Positions 1-8,333 are shown, numbered from the stretch's first letter. The stretch: 64,000 bases of DNA from UMGS1696 sp964623635 (GCA_964623635.1 CAZUUA010000007.1:1-64000), one strand, 5' to 3'. The notes: generated from the sequence alone by a model not told the origin. Translations and numbers: made by a program.

Positions 1-296
1 CGGTACACTTTATCTCCCAGGAAGAGCTGGATCGTGACCACAAGGGCATTCCCCACGGTGGCTTCGTGATCCGCACCGGGAAGACGGGGCTAAACGGCGA
101 GAACAAGCACCGGATCGAATATTCGCTCCAGTTGGACTCCAACCCGGAATTCACCGCCAGCGTACTGGTGGCCTACGCCAGAGCCATCTACCGCCTGCAC
201 CAGCGTGGCGAGATCGGCTGCAAGACTGTATTCGACATTGCCCCGGTGGATCTGTCTCTCCTGCCGAGAGAAGAGCTGCTGGCCCATATGCTGTAA
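1..296 (+). CDS. ddh: meso-diaminopimelate dehydrogenase, C-terminal part (5' end outside window)
   Basis: This is the last 97 codons of a reading frame that enters from the left edge (frame 3) and stops at TAA 294-296. The segments PHGGFVIRTG, LDSNPEFTASVLVAYARA and GCKTVFDI match the C-terminal substrate-binding and dimer region of NADP-dependent meso-diaminopimelate D-dehydrogenase. This enzyme makes meso-DAP from tetrahydrodipicolinate in one step, for lysine and peptidoglycan synthesis in the cytoplasm. The N-terminal Rossmann domain lies outside the window. A strong hairpin follows the stop. The family call rests on recognition of the conserved C-terminal blocks. Confidence 0.88.
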   Translation, partial: VHFISQEELDRDHKGIPHGGFVIRTGKTGLNGENKHRIEYSLQLDSNPEFTASVLVAYARAIYRLHQRGEIGCKTVFDIAPVDLSLLPREELLAHML

Positions 297-329
297 GGCA
301 ACGGATCGGTTATATTTTATAGAATCAAA

Positions 330-359
330 AAATCCCTCATTTATGTAAGTGAGGGATTT
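330..359. terminator. bidirectional rho-independent terminator
   Basis: The arms AAATCCCTCA and TGAGGGATTT face each other across a short loop. There is an A-run on the left and a T-run on the right, so it can end both the rightward ddh gene and the leftward sodium symporter gene. Confidence 0.85.
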
Positions 360-378
360 CTTTTTGGTTTTGGTGATT

Positions 379-1749
379 TTAGAAGATGGACATGATCAGC
401 ACGGCAATGATGATCAGCGGCAGGATGAACTTCATGTACACACGGAGCCAAGCAGGTACCTTGAGACCGTTACCGGTGTTGGCTTCGTTCAGGTAGTTAT
501 CCCAACCCCAGCCGTACCGGGTGGTGCAGAACAGCACATACACCAAGCTGCCGAGAGGCAACAGCACGTTGGACACCGCATAGTCTTCGATATCCATCAT
601 GGCCTTACCACCCAAGGTGATGAAGGACAGCACGTTGTTCCCCAGCAGGGCCGGCAGACACAGCACCAGCAGCAGTGCGATGTTGATGATGGAGATCCAC
701 TTCCGATCCAGCTTGGTCAGCTCCAGCCAGAAGGACACGATGTTTTCAAACACGGCAATGACGGTAGACATGGCGGCAAAGATCATGAATAAGAAGAACA
801 TAGCGCCGATGAGTTGTCCGCCGGGCATATTGTTGAAGATGCTGGACAGTGTGGTGAACAGGAAGGAAGCACCAACCGTGCTGGCATCGGCGGTCACACC
901 ATTGTTGAAGGTGAAGCAGGCCGGGAACACGATCAGACCGGAGCACAGTGCCACAAAGGTATCCAGAGAGGTGATGATGATGGATTCACCCAGCAGAGAG
1001 CGATCCTTGGAGATGTAGGAACCGAAGATAGCAACGGAACCGATACCCAAGCTCAGGGTGAAGAAGGACTGCCCCATGGCAGCGGAGATCACCGTCAGCA
1101 GCCCGGCATCCTTGATGTTTTCCACACTGGGGACCAGATAGAACTTCAGACCTTCACCGGCGCCGTCCAGGGTACAGCAATACCCGGCCAATACCAGCAT
1201 GAGCAACAGCAGAACCACCATCATCCATTTGGTGATCCGTTCCACGCCCTTCTGCAGACCCAGAGAGCAAATGAGGAAGCAAGAGATAATGACGAAATAG
1301 GTAGCGATGATCTGCAGCGGCACGTTGCCAATGACACCGCCGCCGAAGAGGTTACCCAGCTCCTCCGCCGTTTTATACTCCATGATGCTGCCGGTAATGT
1401 ACTTGCAGAAATAGATCACCAGCCAACCGGCGATGACCGTGTAGAACATCATGAGCAGGTAGTTGCCACCGATGGCAGCATACTTCATCAGATGCCATTT
1501 CTGCCCCTTCTTTTCCAGCATATCATAGGACGTAGCGATACTTCTCTGGCTGGCACGTCCGTTGGCAAGCTCCATGGTCATGACCGGGATGCCCAGCAGG
1601 ATCAGGAACAGCAGGTAGATCAGCACGAACAGTCCACCACCGTAGGCACCGGTGATGATCGGAAACCGATACACGTTTCCCAGACCGATGGCACATCCGG
1701 CAGAGATCAGAATGAACCCGATCCGGGACGCAAATTTTTCTCTTTGCAT
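379..1749 (-). CDS. sodium-dependent transporter, SNF/NSS family
   Basis: The 456-residue, very hydrophobic protein has the length and start of bacterial neurotransmitter:sodium symporters, which import amino acids such as tryptophan or tyrosine with Na+. The N-terminal block SAGCAIGLGNVYRFP (about residues 17-31) is the conserved TM1 ion and substrate site, followed by ELANGR in TM2. Eleven or twelve membrane segments can be counted. The ATG at 1749 has AAAGGA upstream and a promoter at 1810-1838. It stands alone between the terminator at 330-359 and its promoter. The substrate cannot be told from the sequence. Confidence 0.92.
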   Translation of the reverse strand: MQREKFASRIGFILISAGCAIGLGNVYRFPIITGAYGGGLFVLIYLLFLILLGIPVMTMELANGRASQRSIATSYDMLEKKGQKWHLMKYAAIGGNYLLMMFYTVIAGWLVIYFCKYITGSIMEYKTAEELGNLFGGGVIGNVPLQIIATYFVIISCFLICSLGLQKGVERITKWMMVVLLLLMLVLAGYCCTLDGAGEGLKFYLVPSVENIKDAGLLTVISAAMGQSFFTLSLGIGSVAIFGSYISKDRSLLGESIIITSLDTFVALCSGLIVFPACFTFNNGVTADASTVGASFLFTTLSSIFNNMPGGQLIGAMFFLFMIFAAMSTVIAVFENIVSFWLELTKLDRKWISIINIALLLVLCLPALLGNNVLSFITLGGKAMMDIEDYAVSNVLLPLGSLVYVLFCTTRYGWGWDNYLNEANTGNGLKVPAWLRVYMKFILPLIIIAVLIMSIF

Positions 1750-1809
1750 AAGTACTTGTCCTTTCTACAATTGTCTTCCGCTTGTTGACCAAACGGAGAG
1801 TACACAGGT

Positions 1810-1838
1810 ATTATACACAAAAACTGCCAAGATGTCAA
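1810..1838 (-). promoter_or_regulatory. SigA-type promoter of the sodium symporter gene
   Basis: Read on the minus strand: -35 TTGACA, a 17-base spacer, -10 TATAAT, a perfect consensus about 60 bases ahead of the ATG at 1749. Confidence 0.85.
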
Positions 1839-1887
1839 TTCTTTTTCACCAATTTTTTGCATTTATATGAATTTTTTATCATGCATG

Positions 1888-1966
1888 GGAGAGAGAAGAT
1901 GGGAGAAGAAGGAAGTTAGAGGTCAGAGATCAGAAGGCAGAAGTCGGTGGTCAGAAGTTAGAATCA
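1888..1966. repeat. purine-rich low-complexity tract with GTCAGAAG motifs; otherwise empty intergenic DNA
   Basis: The 361-base divergent gap 1750-2110 holds two promoters and this tract of GAAG and GTCAGA words (GGTCAGAGATCAGAAGGC and GGTCAGAAGTTAGA). No gene is seen. Similar tracts recur near 32280, 52955 and 59640. Confidence 0.6.
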
Positions 1967-2035
1967 CAAAAGTTTTTGTATAGCTTGGGAAACGGGATCC
2001 ATATGCTGCCCCACATTTTCCACCAAATCTCCCTC

Positions 2036-2064
2036 TTGACAAACCTCGCCGATGCGCCTATAAT
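2036..2064 (+). promoter_or_regulatory. SigA-type promoter of the MATE gene
   Basis: TTGACA at 2036-2041, a 17-base spacer and TATAAT at 2059-2064, about 47 bases ahead of the ATG at 2111. Confidence 0.85.
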
Positions 2065-2110
2065 TATGGTAAGGATCATCTTCTTATCAGAATCATAGGA
2101 GCAATATACC

Positions 2111-3478
2111 ATGTTTGGCATAAAGAATATTCCAAGATACAAGCTCACACGACGGGACGTGGGGTTCTTTCTTTCCATCATGCTGCCGTCGCTGGTGGAG
2201 CTGCTGCTGTCTCAAATTTTCGGTATGGTGGATACCGTCATGCTGGGACGACTGCCCGATTCGGCGGCGGTGCTGTCGGCTGTGGGGATCACGGCTTCAC
2301 CCATCAATCTGGTGGTCTGTGTGGTCACGGCCTTTTGTATCGGTACCACTGCCACGGTCGCCATTGCCACAGGTGCCGGTAAAATGGAGCAGGCAAGAGC
2401 CATCACCCGGCAATCCTTTGTGCTGCTGGCGTTCGTTGGTGCGGTGCTGACTGCCGGCTGTATGACCTTTGCGGAACCCATCATTCGCTTTGCCGGCGCC
2501 AAGGACGAGATCTTCGCCGATGCCGTGACCTATTATCGCATCATTGCCGCCGGATTTTTTTATCAGTCCGTGACCATTTCCATAACGGCTGCCCTCCGTG
2601 GAGTCGGCATTACCAAGATCCCCATGGTGTACAACCTGATCGCCGCCGTGGGCAACGTGGGACTGAACTATATTCTCATCTATGGCAAGCTGGGCTGTCC
2701 TGCCATGAGTGTGGCCGGTGCAGCGCTGGCAACGACACTGTCCAAGGTGATCGCCTTTGTGATCGCTGTGGGTGTGTTGTTCTTGGGGAAAACCCCGGTC
2801 AGTGTGCGGCGTGGGGACAGCTTCCGACCGGATATCGCCATTCTGCAGCGGATCCTGAAGATCGGCATTACCTCCGGCATGGAGCAGGTGATCCTGCAAT
2901 CCGGTGCGGTGCTGAGTACCAAGATCATGGCAGGGATCCCCACCACGGATTTTGCCGCCTACCAGATCGCTGCCAATGTGGAAGGCTTGGCGTGGCAGAC
3001 CGGTGGTGCGTGCTGTACGGCGTCTACTACCTGTATGGGGCAGGCCATTGGAGAGGGTCGCATGGACAAGGCCAGAGCGATGACCGGTATGATACTGGCC
3101 ACGGCACTGAGCATGAGTGCGGTGTTGGTGGTGGTATTTCTTACCTGCGGCTACCCGATCGCATCGATCTACACAGAGGACACAGCGGTGGTCACGGTAG
3201 CAGCACGAATCCTGGCCTATTGCTCTTGGGCGATACCGGGCGTTGCCACCCATCAGACCATAACCGGTGCGCTCCGTGGAGCCGGGGACACCAAAACGCC
3301 CATGCTTGCGTCGCTATGCAGTCTCTGGATCTTCCGGGTAGCACTGAGCTATCTGTTGATCACCCGGCTGGGTTACGGTGTCATCGCCATGCGGATCTGC
3401 ATCTCCCTGGACCAACTGGTGCGTGCGACCATCAACCTTTTGCGGTACACGCAAGGCAAGTGGGCGGTACAGGGGTAA
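2111..3478 (+). CDS. MATE family efflux transporter
   Basis: This 455-residue protein has about twelve membrane segments in two homologous halves. The halves carry related motifs (PSLVELLLSQIFGMVDTVMLGRL near residues 26-48; GITSGMEQVILQSGAV near 253-268), as in multidrug and toxic compound extrusion antiporters. These use Na+ or H+ gradients to export cationic compounds. Repeated ALRG motifs (ALRGVG, ALRGAGDTKTP) are typical of the family. The ATG at 2111 has AGGAG about ten bases upstream and its own consensus promoter. The gene is monocistronic and ends at a large terminator shared with the convergent GGGtGRT gene. Substrate unknown. Confidence 0.93.
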   Translation: MFGIKNIPRYKLTRRDVGFFLSIMLPSLVELLLSQIFGMVDTVMLGRLPDSAAVLSAVGITASPINLVVCVVTAFCIGTTATVAIATGAGKMEQARAITRQSFVLLAFVGAVLTAGCMTFAEPIIRFAGAKDEIFADAVTYYRIIAAGFFYQSVTISITAALRGVGITKIPMVYNLIAAVGNVGLNYILIYGKLGCPAMSVAGAALATTLSKVIAFVIAVGVLFLGKTPVSVRRGDSFRPDIAILQRILKIGITSGMEQVILQSGAVLSTKIMAGIPTTDFAAYQIAANVEGLAWQTGGACCTASTTCMGQAIGEGRMDKARAMTGMILATALSMSAVLVVVFLTCGYPIASIYTEDTAVVTVAARILAYCSWAIPGVATHQTITGALRGAGDTKTPMLASLCSLWIFRVALSYLLITRLGYGVIAMRICISLDQLVRATINLLRYTQGKWAVQG

Positions 3479-3524
3479 GGGGACATCTATCATTTTACGC
3501 TCCTATCTCTCCAATCCCCCACGC

Positions 3525-3604
3525 AAAAAAGAGCCGTAGCTCCGCTATACTGGTTTATCCCAGTATACTGGTTTACACCAGCTTTGCGAACTACAGCTCT
3601 TTTC
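3525..3604. terminator. bidirectional terminator with internal direct repeats
   Basis: A long imperfect stem of about 17 pairs (AAAAGAGC...GCTCTTTT at the base) closes over two smaller hairpins built from a repeated TATACTGGTTTA word. It lies between the convergent MATE and GGGtGRT genes and has A- and T-runs on its flanks. Confidence 0.75.
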
Positions 3605-3616
3605 TTTATACCAAAA

Positions 3617-4615
3617 TTACTTGCTTGCTTCTTCTACAGCAACAGCAACCGCAACGGTCATACCAACCATGGGGTTGTTACCTGCGCCGATCAGACCCAT
3701 CATTTCTACGTGAGCCGGAACGGAGGAGGAACCTGCGAACTGTGCGTCAGAGTGCATACGCCCCATGGTGTCGGTCATACCGTAAGAGGAAGGACCAGCT
3801 GCCATGTTGTCGGGATGCAGGGTACGGCCTGTACCACCACCGGATGCTACGGAGAAGTACTTTCTACCGTTTTCGTTGCACCACTTCTTGTAGGTACCGG
3901 CAACGGGATGCTGGAACCGGGTGGGGTTGGTGGAGTTACCGGTGATGGATACACCAACGTTCTCCAGCTTCATGATGGCAACGCCTTCCGGTACGTTGTC
4001 AGAACCGTAGCACTTTACGTCTGCTCTGGGACCCTTGGAGTATGCCTTTTCAGAGATCACCTTAACTTCTTCGGTGTAGGGATCGAATTCGGTCTCTACG
4101 AACGTGAAGCCGTTGATACGGGAGATGATCATGGCAGCGTCCTTGCCCAGACCGTTCAGGATAACACGCAGGGGCTTGGTACGAACCTTGTTGGCGTTCA
4201 GTGCGATCTTGATAGCACCTTCGGCAGCAGCAAAGGATTCGTGACCGGCCAGGAAGCAGAAGCATTCGGTCTCGTCGGACAGCAGCATTGCGCCCAGGTT
4301 ACCGTGGCCCAGACCTACCTTGCGGTTTTCGGCAACAGAACCGGGAATGCAGAATGCCTGCAGACCGATACCGATAGCAGCAGCGGCGTCGGAAGCCTTG
4401 GTGCAGCCCTTCTTGATGGCGATAGCAGCACCTACCGTGTAGGCCCACTTGGCGTTTTCAAAGCAGATGGGCTGGGTCTCTTCTACGATCTTATAGGGGT
4501 CGATCCCCTTGGCGTCGCAGATCTCCTTGCATTCGTCGATAGAGGAGATGCCATATTCCTTCAGACAGGCCAGGATCTTGGCTTCCCGTCTTTCGTAACC
4601 TTCAAAATTAGCCAT
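3617..4615 (-). CDS. GGGtGRT family protein
   Basis: The 332-residue protein contains the family-naming motif as GGGTGRT (about residues 256-262), followed by LHPDNMAAGPSSYGMTDTMGRMHSDAQFAG. It has no signal peptide and no membrane segment. GGGtGRT proteins are conserved in anaerobic Clostridia, are always linked to a NifU-like gene as here, and have no established function. The cysteines (ECFCF, CKEIC, KKGC) and the partner suggest a role around a metal or Fe-S centre, but that is inference. The ATG at 4615 follows AGGAGGT. The gene lies 17 bases downstream of its partner, so the two form one operon. Confidence 0.88.
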   Translation of the reverse strand: MANFEGYERREAKILACLKEYGISSIDECKEICDAKGIDPYKIVEETQPICFENAKWAYTVGAAIAIKKGCTKASDAAAAIGIGLQAFCIPGSVAENRKVGLGHGNLGAMLLSDETECFCFLAGHESFAAAEGAIKIALNANKVRTKPLRVILNGLGKDAAMIISRINGFTFVETEFDPYTEEVKVISEKAYSKGPRADVKCYGSDNVPEGVAIMKLENVGVSITGNSTNPTRFQHPVAGTYKKWCNENGRKYFSVASGGGTGRTLHPDNMAAGPSSYGMTDTMGRMHSDAQFAGSSSVPAHVEMMGLIGAGNNPMVGMTVAVAVAVEEASK

Positions 4616-4632
4616 TCTACTTACCTCCTCTA

Positions 4633-5334
4633 TTATTCCTTACGCGGGTCGATGTACTTAACAGCATCAGCGAAGCGGCCGTAGGTGCCCTTTGCCTTTT
4701 CATAGGCCTCGTTGGGTTCCATGCCCTTCTTGATGAAGTCGGTCATCTTGCCCAGAGATACGAATTCGTAACCGATGACCTGGTCGTCTTCGTCCAGAGC
4801 CATTCTGGTGCAGTAGCCTTCGGTCATTTCCAGATACCGAACGCCCTTTGCCTTGGTGCCGTACATGGTACCTACCATGGAACGCTCACCCTTACCCAGG
4901 TCTTCCATACCGGCACCAACGACCAGACCGCCTTCAGAGAAAGCAGACTGAGAACGGCCGTATACGATCTGCAGGAACAGCTCCCGCATAGCGGTGTTGA
5001 TGGCATCGCAAACCAGGTCGGTGTTCAGAGCCTCCAGCAGGGTCTTGCCGGGCAGGATCTCAGCGGCCATAGCGGCAGAGTGGGTCATACCGGAACATCC
5101 GATGGTCTCCACCAGTGCTTCTTCGATGATACCGTCCTTGACGTTCAGGGACAGCTTGCAGGCACCCTGCTGCGGGGCACACCAGCCCACACCGTGGGTA
5201 TAAGCGGAGATGTCCTTGATCTCCTTAGCCTGGATCCACTTACCTTCTTCCGGAATCGGTGCCGGACCGTGGTGAGGACCCTTGGCTACACAGCACATAT
5301 GTTCCACTTCCTGGGAATACTGAATATTAGCCAT
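4633..5334 (-). CDS. NifU-like iron-sulfur scaffold protein (GGGtGRT partner)
   Basis: This 233-residue cytoplasmic protein resembles the NifU/IscU N-terminal domain. GACKLSLNVKDGIIEEALVETIGCSGMTHSAA (about residues 57-88) aligns with the scaffold segment in which a cysteine sits just after beta-strand 3 (GCG in NifU, GCS here). It is longer than IscU and has an N-terminal extension with a CC pair (MCCVAK). Fe-S scaffolding is the family role. A specialised role for the GGGtGRT protein is inferred from the 17-base spacing. The start ATG at 5334 has AAAGGAGA upstream, and a promoter lies at 5394-5422. Confidence 0.82.
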   Translation of the reverse strand: MANIQYSQEVEHMCCVAKGPHHGPAPIPEEGKWIQAKEIKDISAYTHGVGWCAPQQGACKLSLNVKDGIIEEALVETIGCSGMTHSAAMAAEILPGKTLLEALNTDLVCDAINTAMRELFLQIVYGRSQSAFSEGGLVVGAGMEDLGKGERSMVGTMYGTKAKGVRYLEMTEGYCTRMALDEDDQVIGYEFVSLGKMTDFIKKGMEPNEAYEKAKGTYGRFADAVKYIDPRKE

Positions 5335-5393
5335 AGTGATAGTCTCCTTTTGTTAAGATTGCTCATAGCTGTGATTCTACGCTAACAACCTAT

Positions 5394-5422
5394 ATTATAT
5401 ACCATTCTTCGCTCCCGGTCAA
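5394..5422 (-). promoter_or_regulatory. SigA-type promoter of the NifU-like/GGGtGRT operon
   Basis: On the minus strand: -35 TTGACC, a 17-base spacer, -10 TATAAT, about 60 bases ahead of the ATG at 5334. Confidence 0.8.
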
Positions 5423-5505
5423 CAGGATGAATGTAAAATTTTGTGTTTTTTCGAAAGAAATGTTTGGCAGATCGGAAAAAAGGGGAAAACAGCGCAGGAT
5501 CTGCT

Positions 5506-6885
5506 TCATTCGCAGAGCGTCACGTCAAAGCCATGGTCTACATTGTATTTGTTGATCCGCTCGTTCATGTTGGACAGCGCCAATATGGCAAACATCCCCA
5601 CGCAGACCGCCATTGCCAGTGCCACCACCCGGAGCCGGGGACAGAACTGCTTCACGATCACCAAGAGAAAGATGCACGCCAGTACCAGCATGAACCATGC
5701 CGCATAGACACGCTTTTCCGTCAATCCATAGACCTGCATATACAGAAAGAGCTTTGCCATAGCGGTCGTGCCAAGGAGCAGGGTACATACGGACAACACC
5801 ACATGCAGGATACGCACTGCCAGATGGGGACGATCGTTTTGCTTGCGTGTTGCCATGCCGGAGACGGTAAGCAGTACCAGATTCACCATACTGACCAGAC
5901 ACAGCTCAAAAAATCCTTTTCTGGCATATTTGGAATAGATCACCGTATCGGGGAGCGTTCCCCATACCGAGATGTAGCTGTCCCATTGGGTAAAGAGGAA
6001 GATGCCGTAGAGGAATAGCACCGGCAATACCGCAGATACCGTAGTGATCGGGGAAAAGCTGTGCAGTGCGGCGGCTTTTTTGCGGCAACCATCGGCGGTC
6101 AGCAGCGTGGGACAGCGATTTTCTTTGGCGGCGGTATACAGGCCAAAGAGATAGATGGCGAAGAGAAAGCCCAGCGTGAGATATATTAGGTGGGAGAGTA
6201 CGTTCTCGTGGGGATACAGCTTCGTCAGCACGTGTCCCATTTCCTGTACAAATTTGTCGTCGTAGGACAAGAGCAGCAGCACTACCAGCGTGGGGATCAG
6301 CGCCAGCGAAAATCCGCCGAGCACCCGACCGAGTCCGGCAAAGATCCGGCGGCAGAGGGAACCGTTTTTCTCCGAACGCAGAGCGGAAAATAGTCCACCC
6401 AGGGCAGAGAAGGGAAGAAAGAATATCGCCTTCAAGAAATCGATGGGGAGGAGATCGGAGAAGCCACTCTCCAGCGTATTCCCACAGGCGGCGTACACCG
6501 TGTAGGCAAAGGCGGCAAGTCCGTAGAGGAAGGCAAGGGTGTGGATCAGCTCGTTGGCAGGCAGAGCCAGTGACACACATACCGGCACAGCGGAGAGACA
6601 GCCGGCCAGTGCCATGCCACGGAGACGGTGTCCCGTTTTGTACAGCACGAACAGGGTCAGACCAAATAAGCAGCAGAGCAGGATCAGCGCCGATTTTGGA
6701 TGCCTGTACACGGGATAGAGCCGGAAGAACGCATATCCCCAGCCGATCATGGCAAGTGCCAAGCATTTTTCAACGGTAGTGTAGGTGTGTGCTGCTTTTT
6801 TGGGAACAGGCACAAGGCTCGTTTCGGTGATGGGTTTGGATTCGGAATCATATTTTGATTCGGAATCATATCGTGATTCGTTCAT
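5506..6885 (-). CDS. DUF4153/DUF4173-type polytopic membrane protein
   Basis: The 459-residue protein has a soluble N-terminus followed by about twelve hydrophobic segments. The block SKYARKGFFELCLVSMVNLVLL (about residues 318-339) is characteristic of the DUF4153/DUF4173 membrane family, whose function is unknown. The first 17 residues contain an imperfect repeat of YDSESK, encoded by a GATTCGGAATCATAT direct repeat at 6839-6876. The ATG overlaps the stop of the upstream Xre regulator as ATGA, with AGGAGG inside that gene, so the two are translationally coupled. A weak GCAGATC/GATCTGC hairpin follows at 5467-5504. Confidence 0.75.
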   Translation of the reverse strand: MNESRYDSESKYDSESKPITETSLVPVPKKAAHTYTTVEKCLALAMIGWGYAFFRLYPVYRHPKSALILLCCLFGLTLFVLYKTGHRLRGMALAGCLSAVPVCVSLALPANELIHTLAFLYGLAAFAYTVYAACGNTLESGFSDLLPIDFLKAIFFLPFSALGGLFSALRSEKNGSLCRRIFAGLGRVLGGFSLALIPTLVVLLLLSYDDKFVQEMGHVLTKLYPHENVLSHLIYLTLGFLFAIYLFGLYTAAKENRCPTLLTADGCRKKAAALHSFSPITTVSAVLPVLFLYGIFLFTQWDSYISVWGTLPDTVIYSKYARKGFFELCLVSMVNLVLLTVSGMATRKQNDRPHLAVRILHVVLSVCTLLLGTTAMAKLFLYMQVYGLTEKRVYAAWFMLVLACIFLLVIVKQFCPRLRVVALAMAVCVGMFAILALSNMNERINKYNVDHGFDVTLCE

Positions 6886-7112
6886 TCGTCTTCCTCCTTT
6901 CGCAGGTCGTCCGTGGGTACGTATTCGAGAATGTCCGCCACGGTGCAGTCCAGGGCTTGGCAGATGGCGTCCAGTGTGGAGAAGCGCACTGCCTTGGCTT
7001 TGTTGTTTTTGAGAATGGAGAGATTGGCAACGGTGATGCCCACTCGGTCGGACAGCTCGTTCAGAGACATCTTTCGCTTTGCCATCATTACGTCTAGGTT
7101 AATGAGAATCAT
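6882..7112 (-). CDS. small Xre/Cro-type helix-turn-helix regulator
   Basis: The 76-residue protein is a single helix-turn-helix domain. KMSLNELSDRVGITVANLSILKNNKAKAVRFSTLDAICQALDCTVADIL (about residues 14-62) matches the YozG-like Cro/C1 group. Such regulators are commonly paired with a DUF2975 membrane gene, which lies nine bases upstream here, and this one overlaps the DUF4153 gene downstream. The likely role is autoregulation of this three-gene membrane module. The ATG at 7112 has a GAGGTGG ribosome site. Confidence 0.88.
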   Translation of the reverse strand: MILINLDVMMAKRKMSLNELSDRVGITVANLSILKNNKAKAVRFSTLDAICQALDCTVADILEYVPTDDLRKEEDE

Positions 7113-7121
7113 AGCACCACC

Positions 7122-7568
7122 TCACACCGTCAGATCATTTTCCGACTTGATCAGGATCGCTTCGGCAAAGGCGTTTTTGACCACCCGGAGACACAGTCCC
7201 ACCAGCACCGCCACAAATGCCACGGCGTAGGACAAAAGAAAGAAAAGTCCCAGCCAGAGGAAGAGCGCACCTGCCAAAAGACAGCACCAGGACAGCCCTC
7301 GCAGCAGTGTTACATTGGTGGGGATGAACACATTCCCCCGGCGCACCTGCCAGAGCAGTCGCAGGAGCAACCCATCGGCCAGTGCAGCGATCACAAGAAT
7401 CCCGTAGCCGATACCCAGAATGGTGCCATGCTGGGTCAGCGTAAAGGTACCGCCGTCGATGGCGTTCAGGTAGGTGGGCAGGATACAGGCGCCAAAGAGC
7501 AGACCCACAAAGAAGAGCAGTGCCAGTGCCTGTGAGAGCCACAGAGAAAATTCGTTTCGCTTTTGCAT
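7122..7568 (-). CDS. DUF2975 membrane protein
   Basis: The 148-residue protein has four predicted membrane helices (about residues 10-30, 50-72, 90-110, 112-132). The sequence between helices 2 and 3, RRGNVFIPTNVTLLRGLSWCCLL, matches the DUF2975 family pattern of G-x-x-F-x-x-x-N/T followed by L-R. It is the first gene of the DUF2975-Xre-DUF4153 operon. Its function is not established. It may sense envelope state and act with the adjacent regulator, but this is inference from the recurrent pairing. Confidence 0.8.
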   Translation of the reverse strand: MQKRNEFSLWLSQALALLFFVGLLFGACILPTYLNAIDGGTFTLTQHGTILGIGYGILVIAALADGLLLRLLWQVRRGNVFIPTNVTLLRGLSWCCLLAGALFLWLGLFFLLSYAVAFVAVLVGLCLRVVKNAFAEAILIKSENDLTV

Positions 7569-7598
7569 GATAAAGACCTCCGATCTCGTTCTGCCTAT

Positions 7599-7627
7599 AG
7601 GATACCACAGTTCCTACCGTTTGTCAA
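7599..7627 (-). promoter_or_regulatory. promoter of the DUF2975-Xre-DUF4153 operon
   Basis: On the minus strand: -35 TTGACA, a 17-base spacer, -10 TATCCT, about 30 bases upstream of the start at 7568. Confidence 0.65.
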
Positions 7628-7670
7628 TATGTATTTATTGAAAAACGATAAAAATTTTTCGGGAAACAGA

Positions 7671-7721
7671 AAAAGCACCGTTGCCACGGATACAGGATGT
7701 ATCTGTGACGAGCGGTGCTTT
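7671..7721 (-). terminator. terminator of the DtxR-family gene
   Basis: Arms AAAGCACCG and CGGTGCTTT close over a smaller GGATACA/TGTATCT hairpin. In the leftward direction the stem runs into T-rich sequence, 13 bases after the stop. Confidence 0.8.
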
Positions 7722-7733
7722 GGGGCTTATCCC

Positions 7734-8102
7734 TTACTTCTCGCCGAACTGTGTCATATGGTGTTTGATAGCTGCAAAGGTCTCTTCGCTGAGGATGTGC
7801 TCCATTTTGCAGGCGTCTTCGGCGGCGATTTCCGGCGACACACCAAGCCCGGTGAGCATTTTGGTCAGCAGGGTATGGCGTTCGTAGATGCTCTCTGCGA
7901 TGGCAAGACCCGATGGGGTCAGGGTGATATAGCCGTCCTTGTCCACCAAGATATGACCGCTTTGCTTGAGCAGCCCCACGGCTCGGCTGATGCTGGGTTT
8001 GGAGTATCCTCTGTATTCACAAATGTCAATAGAACGAACGTGTCCGTGTTCCTTGGAGAGGACGTAAATGGATTCCAGATACATTTCCCCGGATTCCTGC
8101 AT
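7734..8102 (-). CDS. DtxR/MntR-family metal-dependent transcriptional regulator
   Basis: The protein has 122 residues from the ATG at 8102, chosen over an in-frame start 27 bases upstream because AGGAGG lies seven bases before it. An N-terminal winged helix (SGEMYLESIYVL, then YSKPSISRAVGLLKQSGHI as recognition helix) is followed by a metal-binding and dimerisation region with ERHTLL and ACKMEHILSEET. There is no SH3 domain, as in MntR. The family represses Mn or Fe uptake when metal is bound. No metal transporter adjoins it here, so its metal and targets are unknown. Confidence 0.88.
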   Translation of the reverse strand: MQESGEMYLESIYVLSKEHGHVRSIDICEYRGYSKPSISRAVGLLKQSGHILVDKDGYITLTPSGLAIAESIYERHTLLTKMLTGLGVSPEIAAEDACKMEHILSEETFAAIKHHMTQFGEK

Positions 8103-8211
8103 GGCATTTCCTCCTTCGCACCCACCCACAATAGGTGATTTTTCTATGCTGTACGTTTTGGGAGATAGTATACCATAGAAATATGAACGGGGTATGAAGC
8201 AGGTTTTTTAA

Positions 8212-8260
8212 TTTTGTACTGGCACATAGCGTACGCCGTGCGCCGTGCGCCAGTACAAAA
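8212..8260. promoter_or_regulatory. 12-base inverted repeat between the divergent dtxR-like and nagB-like genes
   Basis: TTTTGTACTGGC at 8212-8223 is perfectly complementary to GCCAGTACAAAA at 8249-8260, around a GC-rich core that holds the palindrome GCGTACGC and a repeated GCCGTGC word. It lies just upstream of the nagB promoter at 8277. It could be an operator or a cruciform; a terminator is less likely because it lies upstream of both genes. Confidence 0.55.
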
Positions 8261-8276
8261 AAATCTCCGCACCCTC

Positions 8277-8305
8277 TTGCATTTTCGTGCATTTTGTGCT
8301 ATCAT
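8277..8305 (+). promoter_or_regulatory. promoter of the amino-sugar cluster
   Basis: TTGCAT at 8277-8282, a 17-base spacer and TATCAT at 8300-8305, 28 bases ahead of the start at 8334. The same TTGCA-/TATCAT combination precedes the GH127 gene. Confidence 0.65.
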
Positions 8306-8333
8306 GATGAAAACACAACGGAGGTCTTTCTCT

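Noticed and set aside
1888..1966. Possible small RNA or short gene in the GTCAGAAG tract
   Set aside because: It is low complexity with no promoter-terminator pair and no ribosome site; similar tracts recur elsewhere as repeats.
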